Shown: positions 8,279 to 17,113, counted from the stretch's first letter. The stretch: 64,000 bases of DNA from Rhizobacter sp. (GCA_019635355.1 JAHBZQ010000001.1:5146001-5210000), one strand, 5' to 3'. Notes: a model not told the origin generated them from the letters alone. Numbers and translations are program-made.

Positions 8279-8377
8279 GCCTAACGTGATATGGACATTA
8301 ATCTGGGAAGCCAGATGTAGCCACAAGTGGCTAGATCTAGCCATTTGTGGATAGATGTGGAATCCATATCTATCCAC
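8279..8377 (-). other. attI: attI-like site inside the array
   Basis: The border reads GCCTAAC-GTGATAT, not the attC GTTTGACATGAG. It matches the border of the attI at 46819 (CTCTAAC-GTGATAT). An inverted repeat (8347-8360 with 8364-8377, 13 of 14 pairs, 3-nt spacer) lies 62 nt from the border; in attI the like repeat lies 63 nt away. A further near-palindrome (CCACAAGTGGCTAG ... CTAGCCATTTGTGG) spans about 8321-8350. It has no R'' able to pair with the segment's other end, so it is not an attC. Confidence 0.7.
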
Positions 8378-8453
8378 CTTTAAAACTTGGCCGAAGCGTA
8401 CCAGTGGGGGCAGTACAGCCGGCTGAGGAAGTTCACCGAGGCCCCCTGGCGAC
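8378..8453. other. Gene-less segment beside the attI-like site
   Basis: 76 bp between the attI-like inverted repeat and the next attC. No gene, and no similarity to the sequence that flanks the main attI. Origin unknown; possibly what is left after loss of an integrase gene or of a mobile element. Confidence 0.4.
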
Positions 8454-8525
8454 GCCTAACGTTTGACATGAGAGGCGGCGCAAGGGCGCAGCCCTTGTGA
8501 CGTCCTCTCGATGGAAGGGTTGGGC
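8454..8525 (-). repeat. attC 16
   Basis: 72 bp, AAGGGCGCAGCCCTT class; GTTGGGC R'' side, matched by GCCCAAC at 9246. Confidence 0.95.
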
Positions 8526-8534
8526 GTCATGGTT

Positions 8535-9227
8535 CTAGTGCTCCCACAGGACTCGGCAAGCCAAATACTCATGAATGACGATTCGTACTTCAATGCCGCC
8601 GACTTGTGAGGCGTGGTAGCGATATCTCTCAGGTTGCGCGACGATCCAACCGCTCGGCGCCACATCGTTCCCGACTATGAGCATTCTCTGCATTGCACGG
8701 CTACCGACCTCCGGCCAGCAGCTTGCCGATTCCGGCTCTTCAAAGGCTGTGCGTTGAGCTTCACTCATAAGAGCGAGTGGGACGTATGTGACTTGATCTG
8801 GCTTCCGCGCACACGATTCATGCAGTTCATACAAAGCGTGCCCCTGGGCAAGCTTTGTAATCACAGCCGACACGCGCTCATGCTCAGGCTGGAAGACAGT
8901 GCCGGCTTGAGAAACAGCTTTCGCGTTTTCGATTCGGGCACGAAGAGGCGGCTTCTCGTTAAGGATTCTTCCGATCTTTCCTCGCACTATTGCTTCAGGC
9001 GCAGTTGAGCCTGCGAGGACGCACGAGACGAGGCATGCCAAGTACTCCTCGTGAATTGAGAAGGCTGAGTTGCACTTTGCGCAGGAGGGGACGACTGGGA
9101 GGTTGGTTGGAAGCGGATCATCCAGAAATACGCGAGAAGGGCAGTGATCTCGAGTGCCAGTTTCCCCACCGCAGAACGCGCAAGAGAAAAGAGTTCGTTC
9201 ATCACCGTAGCAAGGAAGCTGTTGCAT
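8535..9227 (-). CDS. HNH-like endonuclease
   Basis: 230 aa from ATG (MQQLPCYG) at 9227. Residues about 17-60 hold CAFC, then DHCPSR, then PSCAKCN, the cysteine and histidine layout of a zinc-stabilised HNH nuclease. The rest is helical and may bind a partner or nucleic acid. Probably a DNA nuclease; a defence role is inference. Confidence 0.72.
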   Translation of the reverse strand: MQQLPCYGDERTLFSCAFCGGETGTRDHCPSRVFLDDPLPTNLPVVPSCAKCNSAFSIHEEYLACLVSCVLAGSTAPEAIVRGKIGRILNEKPPLRARIENAKAVSQAGTVFQPEHERVSAVITKLAQGHALYELHESCARKPDQVTYVPLALMSEAQRTAFEEPESASCWPEVGSRAMQRMLIVGNDVAPSGWIVAQPERYRYHASQVGGIEVRIVIHEYLACRVLWEH

Positions 9228-9245
9228 CGATTGCCTCTCTATGAC

Positions 9246-9314
9246 GCCCAACGTTTGACATGAGAGGCATGACCCGGCTTGCCGGGGCATGTCCTCTCGA
9301 TGGAAGGGTTAGGC
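9246..9314 (-). repeat. attC 17
   Basis: 69 bp, CATG arm. Confidence 0.95.
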
Positions 9315-9866
9315 CGCACTTGTAGCCCCAACGACATGGGTGGACACAAGCATCTCGAGTGCAATGTCGGAGTAGTTGACGCCTCCGTCTCGTGCGGGTT
9401 GACTCTTGAGCTTGTCTAGGGCGTAGACGATGCTGACTGCGTGACCAACCTGGAAATGTGCAACGTCTTTCGCGTCGTTCGTATAGATCCCTACTTGAGC
9501 AATCGAGCCGTCACCTAGCTTCACGTCTACGGTGTTGTTGACGCCTTCGTGGTCCTGGCCAGCTTCGTAGGCCCTAACGATGATCCCCGACACGCGCTCT
9601 AACGGCATCACTCCTGTATTGATGTTGTTCCACCACTCCTCCGTTGCGAATAGGCCGTAGTCGCCCTTCAGTCCCATTTGTGGTTTGTTTGGGTTGAGCG
9701 TGAGAGCGCGTGTGAGTTCGACTTGCTTCGGATCCGACTTCAGCTCTTCCGTGAGCATGTAGACGCGCTTCATTCCCGGTACAGGGAAATCCGAATCAAG
9801 AATGAACTCCTGCGTAGCTCGGAGAGCAGGCTGTGACTTCGAGAAGAGACGTCTGAGGAAGCTCAT
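9309..9866 (-). CDS. Hypothetical protein
   Basis: 185 aa, no signal peptide. Mixed alpha/beta with a strand-rich middle (VDVKLGDGSIAQVGIYTND). A YGLFATEEWWNNI segment lies near residue 70. Not assigned; stops in R'' of its attC. Confidence 0.68.
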   Translation of the reverse strand: MSFLRRLFSKSQPALRATQEFILDSDFPVPGMKRVYMLTEELKSDPKQVELTRALTLNPNKPQMGLKGDYGLFATEEWWNNINTGVMPLERVSGIIVRAYEAGQDHEGVNNTVDVKLGDGSIAQVGIYTNDAKDVAHFQVGHAVSIVYALDKLKSQPARDGGVNYSDIALEMLVSTHVVGATSAA

Positions 9867-9879
9867 AGTTTGCTGTGCG

Positions 9880-9948
9880 GCCTAACGTTTGACATGAGAG
9901 GCTCGACCCGGCTTGCCGGGGCGAGTCCTCTCGATGGAAGGGTTAGGC
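9880..9948 (-). repeat. attC 18
   Basis: 69 bp, CTCG/CGAG arm. Confidence 0.95.
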
Positions 9949-10685
9949 GTCTGCGCTGTGGCGCTTGAGAAACTGCTTCGTTTCATGAGCGAGCCTTTCT
10001 TGCAGATGGCGATTCCTCGTGTTCGATGTGGCCTCGCCAAGCATCCGATCAATCGAATACCTTGCTGGTCTAAGCACTGGCTTGTGCCCGTTGAAATAGA
10101 GCTGCCAAAGCGCTTCATAGAGCTTTCCAGGAAGATTAGTAGTTGTCTCAGCTCCTGAAGGTTCGTTTTGGCGAACAGGGCAGAGACTTCGGCCTTTGTA
10201 GCCACTCCGCGATGCGCAAGTACTTTGTGACGCAGCGGGCGATAGATCTCTTCGTACAGCTTTCGTCGTTTTGCCACATGTCGCTTCAGGCGCCGAAAGT
10301 CATCTCCCGTAGGTTCGTAAACGTGCTTCAGATACTCGTCAAGCCATTCGTCTGCGTTCTCGCTTAGCTTGCGCTTTCGGTCCGCCAGCGAGCCTTTGCT
10401 AAAGATGTCGAGGTTCTTGTGCGCCAAGGCCAGTAGCCTGGTGACGCTGTGATTATTCTGATCCGGATCGAAGATGCGGCCGAGCGCTACAAGTGAGGAC
10501 GACTGCAGTGCCCCAAGCGCGGTATTCCAGAACAGCGGGGCTTGATTCAGCAGGCGAACTACCGCTTTGTCTTTTGCCGCTACTGCATGTGTTGCGTCCC
10601 ATGCATAGAAGAACTGAATAGCGCTTTGCGCCTCAGTTCGAAAAAGCTCCAGTTGAGCTTCAAACTCGGCCGACGGCGAAGACAT
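9943..10685 (-). pseudogene. AbiU2-like HEPN protein, frameshifted
   Basis: The first about 180 residues are in one frame and include RPLRHKVLAHRG, the R-x4-6-H motif of HEPN RNases; AbiU2-family proteins of phage abortive infection have this layout. Near 10132-10143 one base seems missing. The other frame then continues sensibly (LYEALWQLYFNGHKPVLR ...) to a TAA in R'' at 9943. In the unshifted frame translation runs into attC and ends with its NPSIERT tail. Either the gene is dead or there is a sequencing error. Confidence 0.65.
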
Positions 10686-10695
10686 GTATGCGGAC

Positions 10696-10767
10696 GCCTA
10701 ACGTTTGACATGAGAGGCGGCGCAAGGGCGTAGCCCTTGTGACGTCCTCTCGATGGAAGGGTTAGGC
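10696..10767 (-). repeat. attC 19
   Basis: 72 bp, AAGGGCGTAGCCCTT class. Confidence 0.95.
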
Positions 10768-10774
10768 GCCGCGC

Positions 10775-11446
10775 TCACGGACGCCAGACTTCAATGTTGC
10801 CGGACGATGCAACCGAAACCAGCACTAACTGGGAGCGCCAGTCAACAAGAATGAGCCCCTTGCTAGAACTGAGCTTTAGGAACGCCTGTGTGAGCCTCGA
10901 ATCATCTGGATTTCGACCAACGATTGCACCGAGAACCGGAATTTTCTGACCATCGGTGTACCCATAAAGCGTGACGTTGCCGCCAAGCGGGAGTGAGAAA
11001 CCATTCTTGACACTGCCCGAGATGGTGCTTGACGAGAACAGCATCGGGGCTGCACCGGCTCTTGATCCGAGTAGCTGTTCGAGTTGCCGCACCGGATGCG
11101 GACCAGAGACAACAGGCACACGCTGGATCTTTCGGACGTAGACCTCTCGCCACCCGTGTTTTACGCGATGCGCTTGCTCAAACTTCTTGTACTCGTTCAA
11201 TAGACGTTGAACTTCGGAAAGCTGCTCTTTCGGAAAGAACTCGACTTGGCTCCACTCATCTTCGTGAAAGACGAAGTCGTCATTGCCGGGCTCCCTGTTT
11301 ACCGCTACCAAATCGGCTATGTCGTTCGAGAGCGTTGGTGTCGTGAAGAGAATCGTCTTTGGGTCGACCGTCTGAACCTTGGGTTGAGGCTGTGCTGCGC
11401 TGACAACGCCAACAGATGCGAGCAAGGACGCGATAAGTTTTCTCAT
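10775..11446 (-). CDS. Exported hypothetical protein
   Basis: 223 aa from ATG (MRKLIASLLASVG) at 11446, with a signal peptide cut near VVSAAQ. The mature part has an acidic helical stretch and a C-terminal strand-rich half (NVTLYGYTDGQKIPVLGAIV). The frame is also open through the upstream attC. Function unknown. Confidence 0.72.
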   Translation of the reverse strand: MRKLIASLLASVGVVSAAQPQPKVQTVDPKTILFTTPTLSNDIADLVAVNREPGNDDFVFHEDEWSQVEFFPKEQLSEVQRLLNEYKKFEQAHRVKHGWREVYVRKIQRVPVVSGPHPVRQLEQLLGSRAGAAPMLFSSSTISGSVKNGFSLPLGGNVTLYGYTDGQKIPVLGAIVGRNPDDSRLTQAFLKLSSSKGLILVDWRSQLVLVSVASSGNIEVWRP

Positions 11447-11466
11447 GCGGTGGGCCTTCTTGCGGC

Positions 11467-11535
11467 GCCTAACGTTTGACATGAGAGGCCCGACCCGGCT
11501 TGCCGGGGCGGGTCCTCTCGATGGAAGGGTTAGGC
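11467..11535 (-). repeat. attC 20
   Basis: 69 bp, CCCG arm. Confidence 0.95.
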
Positions 11536-11838
11536 GGCGCTGCATCCGAGGAAGCAGGGCGCAGCCCGACGAGCAACTTTAGCCGGCGTGTGCTTTCAGG
11601 GCACATCGGTTCGCGGCATGGCTCGGACAGTGCAGGGCGCCCACGACGGCTAAACCCAAGGACTGACTGACGACGACTGCATCGAGTAAGCACGGTCATC
11701 TGCTTGATGCTCAAAGAATCACATTGCGGTGGTGAACGCAGGCAGAACACCCTCTTGGATGGACCCCAAAGCCTGCCAAACGGGAGAAAGGGAATGCCAG
11801 CCATCTTTGCAACTCGGCACGGCTTTGCCTTTAGCGAC
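11536..11838 (-). other. Gene-less cassette, alpha family copy 3
   Basis: Outer stem 11578-11590 with 11642-11654; inner hairpin GTGTG/CACAT (T-A at the varying pair). A minus frame from 11804 is open through attC and would end in the NPSIERT tail. Confidence 0.6.
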
Positions 11839-11907
11839 GCCTAACGTTTGACATGAGAGGCCCGACCCGGCTTGCCGGAGCGGGTCCTCTCGATGGAAGG
11901 GTTAGGC
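11839..11907 (-). repeat. attC 21
   Basis: 69 bp, CCCG arm with one loop-side change (CCGGAG). Confidence 0.95.
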
Positions 11908-11942
11908 GGCTGTTTTGCGAGCGAGCCAAACCTCTGGGCCGC

Positions 11943-12281
11943 TTAGTTGGCCGTTTTGACCAACTCAACCTCATCTACAACCATCTTCCACTTATCACCA
12001 TCTTGATAGGGCGGCTTGGTGACAACGAACGTTGTTGCCATCGGACCAATGCCGACTTCAAAGTTGTTCCCTGTGAACCCTTTAAGTGGCCCGTCTACTG
12101 ACGTGGTGCCTCCGCCTTTGAGGCGCTTGTATTTCACCGACCCGTCTTGAGTGATCAGTAAGTACATCGTCTTCTCTTGCCACTCTCCGACGTAGGCTTC
12201 TCGTTCTGCAGGAACGGGCTTTCCGCAACCAGCTAGACAAGCCACAAGTGCAAGTGCAGCTGATAGTTTTACGAGTTTCAT
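11943..12281 (-). CDS. Small lipoprotein
   Basis: 112 aa. Signal with lipobox CLAGC at residues 15-19, then a predicted beta-sheet domain (YLLITQDGSVKYKRLKGG; TTFVVTKPPYQDGDKWKM). Expected at the cell envelope. The pattern resembles small lipocalin-like lipoproteins, but that is only an impression. Confidence 0.75.
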   Translation of the reverse strand: MKLVKLSAALALVACLAGCGKPVPAEREAYVGEWQEKTMYLLITQDGSVKYKRLKGGGTTSVDGPLKGFTGNNFEVGIGPMATTFVVTKPPYQDGDKWKMVVDEVELVKTAN

Positions 12282-12344
12282 ATCTAGCCTCCCGAAAAGT
12301 TGTTGATCTGTGAGTGAACCTACGTCGCGCGTGCCTCTTCAGCC

Positions 12345-12413
12345 GCCTAACGTTTGACATGAGAGGCATGACCCGGCTTGCCGGGGCATGTCCTCTCGAT
12401 GGAAGGGTTAGGC
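12345..12413 (-). repeat. attC 22
   Basis: 69 bp, CATG arm. Confidence 0.95.
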
Positions 12414-12449
12414 GTCGATCGCGCGACCGACAAGACATCTGGTTTGAAT

Positions 12450-12851
12450 TTATGTCTCATCATCGTCTTCGATTTCCCATTGAGTTGGATCGTTGACCGG
12501 GCGCGGCAGCCTGCCTTCCAACCACTCCTGACATAGCTTCGGCGTGAACGACGTGTGCGTTGGTTCAATCACCCATGAGAGATATTCGTCAGGCCCGCCA
12601 TTCAGGTAGACGGGCGGAGACACCGGCTTGAAGACTGACGGCAAAGGCTCTTCAATGGAAACGTAGTTAAGGATGTGTCCAAGTTCCTGCACCACACGCC
12701 AAGCTAGTGGGTGATCGATATCTATCCGGAACTTGACCCACCAGAATTCGTCGTCTTGCACGCCACTCCCTATAGGTGCTTTTATGGCGGGGACCTTCTG
12801 GAGAAACTCTACGAGCGGTGCGATTCGGCTGTCTATCGGCTTGCTTGGCAT
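12450..12851 (-). CDS. Hypothetical protein
   Basis: 133 aa, cytoplasmic, acidic end (QWEIEDDDET). Contains FWWVKFRIDIDHPLAWRVVQ and YLSWVIEPT segments. Size and layout resemble small cassette proteins of unknown function; immunity-protein-like is possible but unproven. Confidence 0.7.
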   Translation of the reverse strand: MPSKPIDSRIAPLVEFLQKVPAIKAPIGSGVQDDEFWWVKFRIDIDHPLAWRVVQELGHILNYVSIEEPLPSVFKPVSPPVYLNGGPDEYLSWVIEPTHTSFTPKLCQEWLEGRLPRPVNDPTQWEIEDDDET

Positions 12852-12858
12852 TTTCGAC

Positions 12859-12927
12859 GCCTAACGTTTGACATGAGAGGCCCGACCCGGCTTGCCGGGG
12901 CGGGTCCTCTCGATGGAAGGGTTAGGC
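12859..12927 (-). repeat. attC 23
   Basis: 69 bp, CCCG arm. Confidence 0.95.
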
Positions 12928-12973
12928 GGCAGCTCGCGCATACGGTTCGTTTTCTCTTTAGAGAGATGATGAA

Positions 12974-13309
12974 CTACGACGACTGTGTTGGAGCAGCGCG
13001 CTTTGAGTTCTTGCCTGTATTCCTAGCTACGAGTGGAACCATCTTGTGGTGAATCCAAAGGCAGAGGACCAGGATTGGCACGATGCTTACTAGCGCAATG
13101 AAGAGTGAACTGCTAGCAAGTATGGCGACGATGATGCCTATGCCCGGAAGCGTGCTCGTGACCGCGGATGCAAGCAGGTAAGGCAACCAGGCGACACGGA
13201 GACTTTGACCACATGCTTGGCAAGGCTTGGGGTGGAGTGGCCCCACTCTGAGCTTCGACCTGGCGCTCATTGCGAGTTGATTGCAGCACGGGCATTGCAG
13301 CGGGCTCAT
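12974..13309 (-). CDS. Zinc-ribbon membrane protein
   Basis: 111 aa. CPCC and CQAC pairs (residues 6-9 and 30-33) make an N-terminal zinc ribbon; two hydrophobic helices follow (about 42-65 and 68-90), then a basic tail. Unknown role. Confidence 0.72.
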   Translation of the reverse strand: MSPLQCPCCNQLAMSARSKLRVGPLHPKPCQACGQSLRVAWLPYLLASAVTSTLPGIGIIVAILASSSLFIALVSIVPILVLCLWIHHKMVPLVARNTGKNSKRAAPTQSS

Positions 13310-13316
13310 TTCTGAC

Positions 13317-13385
13317 GCCTAACGTTTGACATGAGAGGCCCGACCCGGCTTGCCGGGGCGGGTCCTCTCGATGGAAGGGTTAGGC
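13317..13385 (-). repeat. attC 24
   Basis: 69 bp, CCCG arm. Confidence 0.95.
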
Positions 13386-13580
13386 GGCGCTCTGTGCACA
13401 GCCTGGACATGTATTTTGCGGTGGGTGGTACCGCCAGAAAGCAAACGCGCGCCACCAGCACGTGCTGCGAAGCAGCTGGCGCTTGCACGGCCTGCATTGC
13501 TTTGCCTGGCGCTACAGCGCGAGGCAGATGCCGAGACGAGCGTAGATGGCAGATGCTTCATGCCGAACGCGCAGACAAAC

Positions 13581-13802
13581 CTACTTAAGCTCTTCTGGCT
13601 TTAGCTCTGGATGCGTTGAATACAAAGGGTTCATGACATCGAGCAGCATGGTTCCCATGAGTTGGCCGACGGCGGCTCGATACGCATTGAACTCGCTTGC
13701 CTCGCATGTGTCTCGAACAAGAGCCACGGACGCATTGAGCTTCGCACCTAACTCCAGCATCAGGGCGCTGATTTGCTTCGCCGTTTCCTTGTTTTGAATC
13801 AT
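13581..13802 (-). CDS. Small hypothetical protein
   Basis: 73 aa, all-helical (KQISALMLELGAKLNASVAL, then AYRAAVGQLMGTMLLDVMNP). Similar in style to small chromosomal proteins of unknown function in Proteobacteria. About 195 bp between it and its attC (13386-13580) hold nothing I can identify. Confidence 0.65.
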   Translation of the reverse strand: MIQNKETAKQISALMLELGAKLNASVALVRDTCEASEFNAYRAAVGQLMGTMLLDVMNPLYSTHPELKPEELK

Positions 13803-13878
13803 CTGTGTTGTTCCTAGTACTTTGAACTGAAGTCGCTCAAAAGATGGCGATGCGATGTCCCGGGGAATTCTTTGCGCC

Positions 13879-13947
13879 GCCTAACGTTTGACATGAGAGG
13901 CATGACCCGGCTTGCCGGGGCATGTCCTCTCGATGGAAGGGTTAGGC
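13879..13947 (-). repeat. attC 25
   Basis: 69 bp, CATG arm. Confidence 0.95.
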
Positions 13948-13993
13948 GCCTGGTTGCGCAGGCTGCTCGGGCTTTGGGAGAAGCCTCTCATGC

Positions 13994-14338
13994 CTACTCC
14001 AATGAGAACGGCGGCGATTCGGTTGGAAAGACAACCGTGTAGTCCTGTTCGATAGTGCAGTGATCCGCTGCGGCAACTGCAACAACAACGCCTTCGTTTA
14101 AGAGGTGATTGCCCAGAATCTTCTTCTCGAGAGTGCCTAGGACTATAGGGAGCGCTGACGCCAGATCCGCGGTTCTTAGAAATAGAGTCAGTCGAGTTGA
14201 GGTTCGCCCGTAGTCATAGCCATCGTCCGACACGGTTGACGCTGAATCTTCTTCGAGCCGGTCGGGGAGGACGTACCGAATGTCCAAATCTGGATTGGTC
14301 AAGCGCGACGGGTCAAGTTGTATTGCAATTGTTGGCAT
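13994..14338 (-). CDS. Hypothetical protein
   Basis: 114 aa, strand-rich (TIAIQLDPS, DIRYVLPDRL, RLTLFLRTADL). Soluble and acidic. No family assigned. Confidence 0.68.
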   Translation of the reverse strand: MPTIAIQLDPSRLTNPDLDIRYVLPDRLEEDSASTVSDDGYDYGRTSTRLTLFLRTADLASALPIVLGTLEKKILGNHLLNEGVVVAVAAADHCTIEQDYTVVFPTESPPFSLE

Positions 14339-14384
14339 GCATCTCTCACGAATAGCGAACTTCGTAATAGCGGGGAATTGAGGC

Positions 14385-14453
14385 GCCTAACGTTTGACAT
14401 GAGAGGCATGACCCGGCTTGCCGGGGCATGTCCTCTCGATGGAAGGGTTAGGC
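14385..14453 (-). repeat. attC 26
   Basis: 69 bp, CATG arm. Confidence 0.95.
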
Positions 14454-14462
14454 GGCGGTGCG

Positions 14463-14810
14463 CTAACCGAAGAAACAGCAGTGCTCATCTTTGTGAACGA
14501 CCTCAAGGAACCGGGCCAATGAATTGACCTCTGGGTGCGGCGTGTACCCGTGCCACTTGAGGTCACTCATCTGCCAGTAGATGCGCCAGATATTCTGTGA
14601 TCGGACGAACGTTGCCTTGGCGAACGGAGCTTCCCTCTTCCTGGATTTGTCGCGCCAGTCGGGACGAATGTCGTGGAGCACAACGCTTTGCCCAGTGATC
14701 TTGTAGCCGTGATCCAGCTTGTCGCGAATGTGCTCAGGTGGTCGCCGACGCTTCATAAAGCTTTGCAACTCGCGTTCGCAGCGCGCCAATTCAATCTCGG
14801 TGAATGCCAT
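14463..14810 (-). CDS. DUF3024 family protein
   Basis: 115 aa. The N-terminal pattern (RCERELQSFMKRRRPPEHIR), the Y-x-I-x-G-x-S-V-x-L strand and the WRIYWQMSDLKWHGY core match DUF3024, a family common in integron cassettes and of unknown function. Confidence 0.8.
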   Translation of the reverse strand: MAFTEIELARCERELQSFMKRRRPPEHIRDKLDHGYKITGQSVVLHDIRPDWRDKSRKREAPFAKATFVRSQNIWRIYWQMSDLKWHGYTPHPEVNSLARFLEVVHKDEHCCFFG

Positions 14811-14872
14811 GTTTCCAGCGGTACTTGCAACAACACGGCCTCAAGGCTAGCACTGGCCTTCTTTCCTCCGAC

Positions 14873-14941
14873 GCCTAACGTTTGACATGAGAGGCGGCGC
14901 CCGGCTTGCCGGGCGCCGTCCTCTCGATGGAAGGGTTAGGC
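14873..14941 (-). repeat. attC 27
   Basis: 69 bp, perfectly paired GGCGCC arm. Confidence 0.95.
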
Positions 14942-14954
14942 GCCGCGAACTGCC

Positions 14955-15425
14955 TCATGGCCGCGGAACCTGCTCGAAGAGGCGGACAACTATGGCTTTG
15001 TCTTCTGGATCGACGATTGCCGCCGTGGCGTTCTGAGCCAACGCGTACGAGCTTTTGTGCTGCTCCGACTTGCCAGCAGCGTGTGCAGCATTCGCATGAA
15101 TTGCATGAGTGAGAGCGACCTCCCAATCGGCCGTGGAGGGCTCGGCCAGGAAGTAGGCCCGAATTTGCTCTGCATAGAGCAACGCGGTTTGCCCAAGACC
15201 GGCGACAGCATGCGCCTGGGCTACAAGCATGAGTGCGCGCTTGTGGTTTAGCTCGTTTCCAGCAGCTTGCCAGTGCCAGGCTGATGCGTGAGCTGCATTC
15301 AGTAGTGCGAGCTTGTCGACTTGGCTGCTTGGCAGTTCTGCCAAATCCCATGCCTGGTTGTTCGCCGAAACCGCGAAGAACCGTTGCCAGCTTTCTGGCT
15401 TTGTGTCTTCAGGTGCTTTTGCCAT
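14955..15425 (-). CDS. Helical hypothetical protein
   Basis: 156 aa, alanine-rich helices in pairs (HKRALMLVAQAHAVAGLGQT, ALLYAEQIRAYF), like a degenerate tetratricopeptide scaffold. Cytoplasmic; partner unknown. Confidence 0.7.
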   Translation of the reverse strand: MAKAPEDTKPESWQRFFAVSANNQAWDLAELPSSQVDKLALLNAAHASAWHWQAAGNELNHKRALMLVAQAHAVAGLGQTALLYAEQIRAYFLAEPSTADWEVALTHAIHANAAHAAGKSEQHKSSYALAQNATAAIVDPEDKAIVVRLFEQVPRP

Positions 15426-15446
15426 AGCGCTTTCTCTCCTTGCGGC

Positions 15447-15515
15447 GCCTAACGTTTGACATGAGAGGCGCTGGCCGGCTTGCCGGGCAGCGTCCTCTCG
15501 ATGGAAGGGTTAGGC
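15447..15515 (-). repeat. attC 28
   Basis: 69 bp, CGCTG/CAGCG arm. Confidence 0.95.
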
Positions 15516-15556
15516 GTCGCGTGCAGGCTCGTTGATTCGATGTGCATTGGGTCAGC

Positions 15557-15955
15557 TCATAAAAACTTCGGGTCGAATCCGTCCAGATCCGCCTTGTTTC
15601 CGTTTATGCGCCGTCCCGCGGCAAGGAATGCTTCGATGCTCAGGGCTTGCGCTTCATCGATTGCTATTTCGCTCAGAGCGAGGACTCTGTATTCGTTGTA
15701 ACGCAGCTCTTCGAAGATGAAGTGTCCTCCTTTGACAAGGAGTGCATAGAGATAGCGCGTGCCTTCTCTTGGATCGCTTATCTGGCGAAGCCGAAGAAAG
15801 TATGCATCTCTTGCTGCGTCTATGGCGCAGCGCCTCCTTCGTGGTCTGTCGTGTTCTTCACTGACTTTCGCGTAAGGGGCGATCGCAGGTAAGTAGGTTG
15901 GCCCGTAGACCTCCGCTTCTACTTCATCTGAAATCTCTTGGACGATGAAAGCCAC
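15557..15955 (-). CDS. Hypothetical protein
   Basis: 132 aa from a GTG at 15955; the attC ATG upstream would give 143 aa (MSNVRRRQRQI). No ATG exists near the start in the cassette. Helical N-terminus, basic middle (DRPRRRRCAIDAARDAYFLR) and a YLYALLVKGGHFIFEE strand pair. Confidence 0.62.
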   Translation of the reverse strand: MAFIVQEISDEVEAEVYGPTYLPAIAPYAKVSEEHDRPRRRRCAIDAARDAYFLRLRQISDPREGTRYLYALLVKGGHFIFEELRYNEYRVLALSEIAIDEAQALSIEAFLAAGRRINGNKADLDGFDPKFL

Positions 15956-15972
15956 GATCTGCCTTTGTCGAC

Positions 15973-16041
15973 GCCTAACGTTTGACATGAGAGGCGGCGC
16001 CCGGCTTGCCGGGCGACGTCCTCTCGATCGAAGGGTTAGGC
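15973..16041 (-). repeat. attC 29
   Basis: 69 bp, GGCG arm; CTCGATCG instead of CTCGATGG. Confidence 0.95.
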
Positions 16042-16078
16042 CGGCGCGTGCAGGTGGTGGTTTTCACAAGAAGCATGG

Positions 16079-16516
16079 CTACTTCTTCCCGCGAGATAAG
16101 CGATACAAGCCTGACACATCAACGCCAACCCCGAACCACCAACATGTACCCGCTTGACGTATGGTGATGTCAGTCCGCTTGACGCGAAAGTGCAAGATGC
16201 ATGTACCCAGTTCTTTGTCCTCCGCGTTCTCAGATATGTATTTGCCCGCCAGACCAGATAGCTTGATGGTGCCCTGCTCGACTTCGCCAATTCGATGAGT
16301 TGCGACCTCTGGATTTCGGCAGTCCGAGGTGCATAGAAATGCCTGAAGGCTAAATTCGGCAGCACCAGAGGCCACGGATCGGATGACTAAAGAGCCACTG
16401 CTCGGATTGCCTGATACAAGTTTGTACTCGCCAGGCTGCCATGTAGACCCAGAACTTTGAGCCTCTGCGCACATGGGCAGGATGAGCGCAATGGCGAGTG
16501 CAAACGACTTGCTCAT
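16079..16516 (-). CDS. Exported hypothetical protein
   Basis: 145 aa with a signal peptide (ALAIALILPMCAEAQ). The mature part is a beta-rich domain with four cysteines and a WWFGVGVDVSGLYR end. Likely periplasmic; not assigned. Confidence 0.72.
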   Translation of the reverse strand: MSKSFALAIALILPMCAEAQSSGSTWQPGEYKLVSGNPSSGSLVIRSVASGAAEFSLQAFLCTSDCRNPEVATHRIGEVEQGTIKLSGLAGKYISENAEDKELGTCILHFRVKRTDITIRQAGTCWWFGVGVDVSGLYRLSRGKK

Positions 16517-16526
16517 ACCTTCGCAG

Positions 16527-16595
16527 GCCTAACGTTTGACATGAGAGGCGGCGGCCGGCTTGCCGGGCGACGTCCTCTCGATGGAATAGTTGGGC
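16527..16595 (-). repeat. attC 30
   Basis: 69 bp; R'' side ends GGAATAGTTGGGC instead of GGAAGGGTTAGGC. Confidence 0.93.
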
Positions 16596-17020
16596 ATCGC
16601 GCGTGACATGGCTACATGCCTCGCCAAGCGCGAAGAAGTGCCCCTGTCTTGGGGTGCTGAAGTGGGCTTAGACCTTGCCAAGCATTGCGATTCTCGTGAC
16701 AGCCGCGCCGGCGCTTGAAGATGCACAGCTGCAGCGCTGCCCTTCGAGGCAGCGCCCAACTTCTGACCACTCAAGCGGCGCGAAGCGCCAACCACTGACT
16801 GACCTCTACCGGCCGGTCGATCGCATTGCACAAGTGCCGAGACAGGAAAAGCCTGGCCTTCTTCACTTGGGTTGTGTCGGTAGGCGGCAGGCGCTCGGTT
16901 CATCTTTGGCGGCAGACGGCGAGCGGTGACCGAAGGCTCGCGAACCGCGCATGCGACTTGAATTTGCGATGCTGAACGAAGGCTCATAAGCAAAGAGAAC
17001 TCGCAGGGCCCACTCGTGAT
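16596..17020 (-). other. Gene-less cassette, beta family copy 2
   Basis: Hairpins GGCGC-TTC-GCGCC and GCGCTGCC-TCGAAG-GGCAGCGC are kept in copy 3 (39747-40123) with a different loop in the second. A minus frame is open over the whole unit in both copies, but conservation sits in the hairpins and in short blocks, not along the frame. Probably a structured non-coding cassette. Confidence 0.5.
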
Positions 17021-17089
17021 GCTCAACGTTTGACATGAGCTGCATGACCCGGCTTGCCGGGGCATGTCAGCTCGATGGAAAGGTTAGGC
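17021..17089 (-). repeat. attC 31
   Basis: 69 bp, stem variant GAGCTG/CAGCTC, CATG distal arm. Confidence 0.95.
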
Positions 17090-17113
17090 GTCATTCGGCC
17101 TCCGGCGGCTTGC

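Noticed and set aside
8378..8453. Possible insertion-sequence remnant next to the attI-like site
   Set aside because: A short open stretch looked familiar, but no inverted repeat or firm family likeness could be shown.
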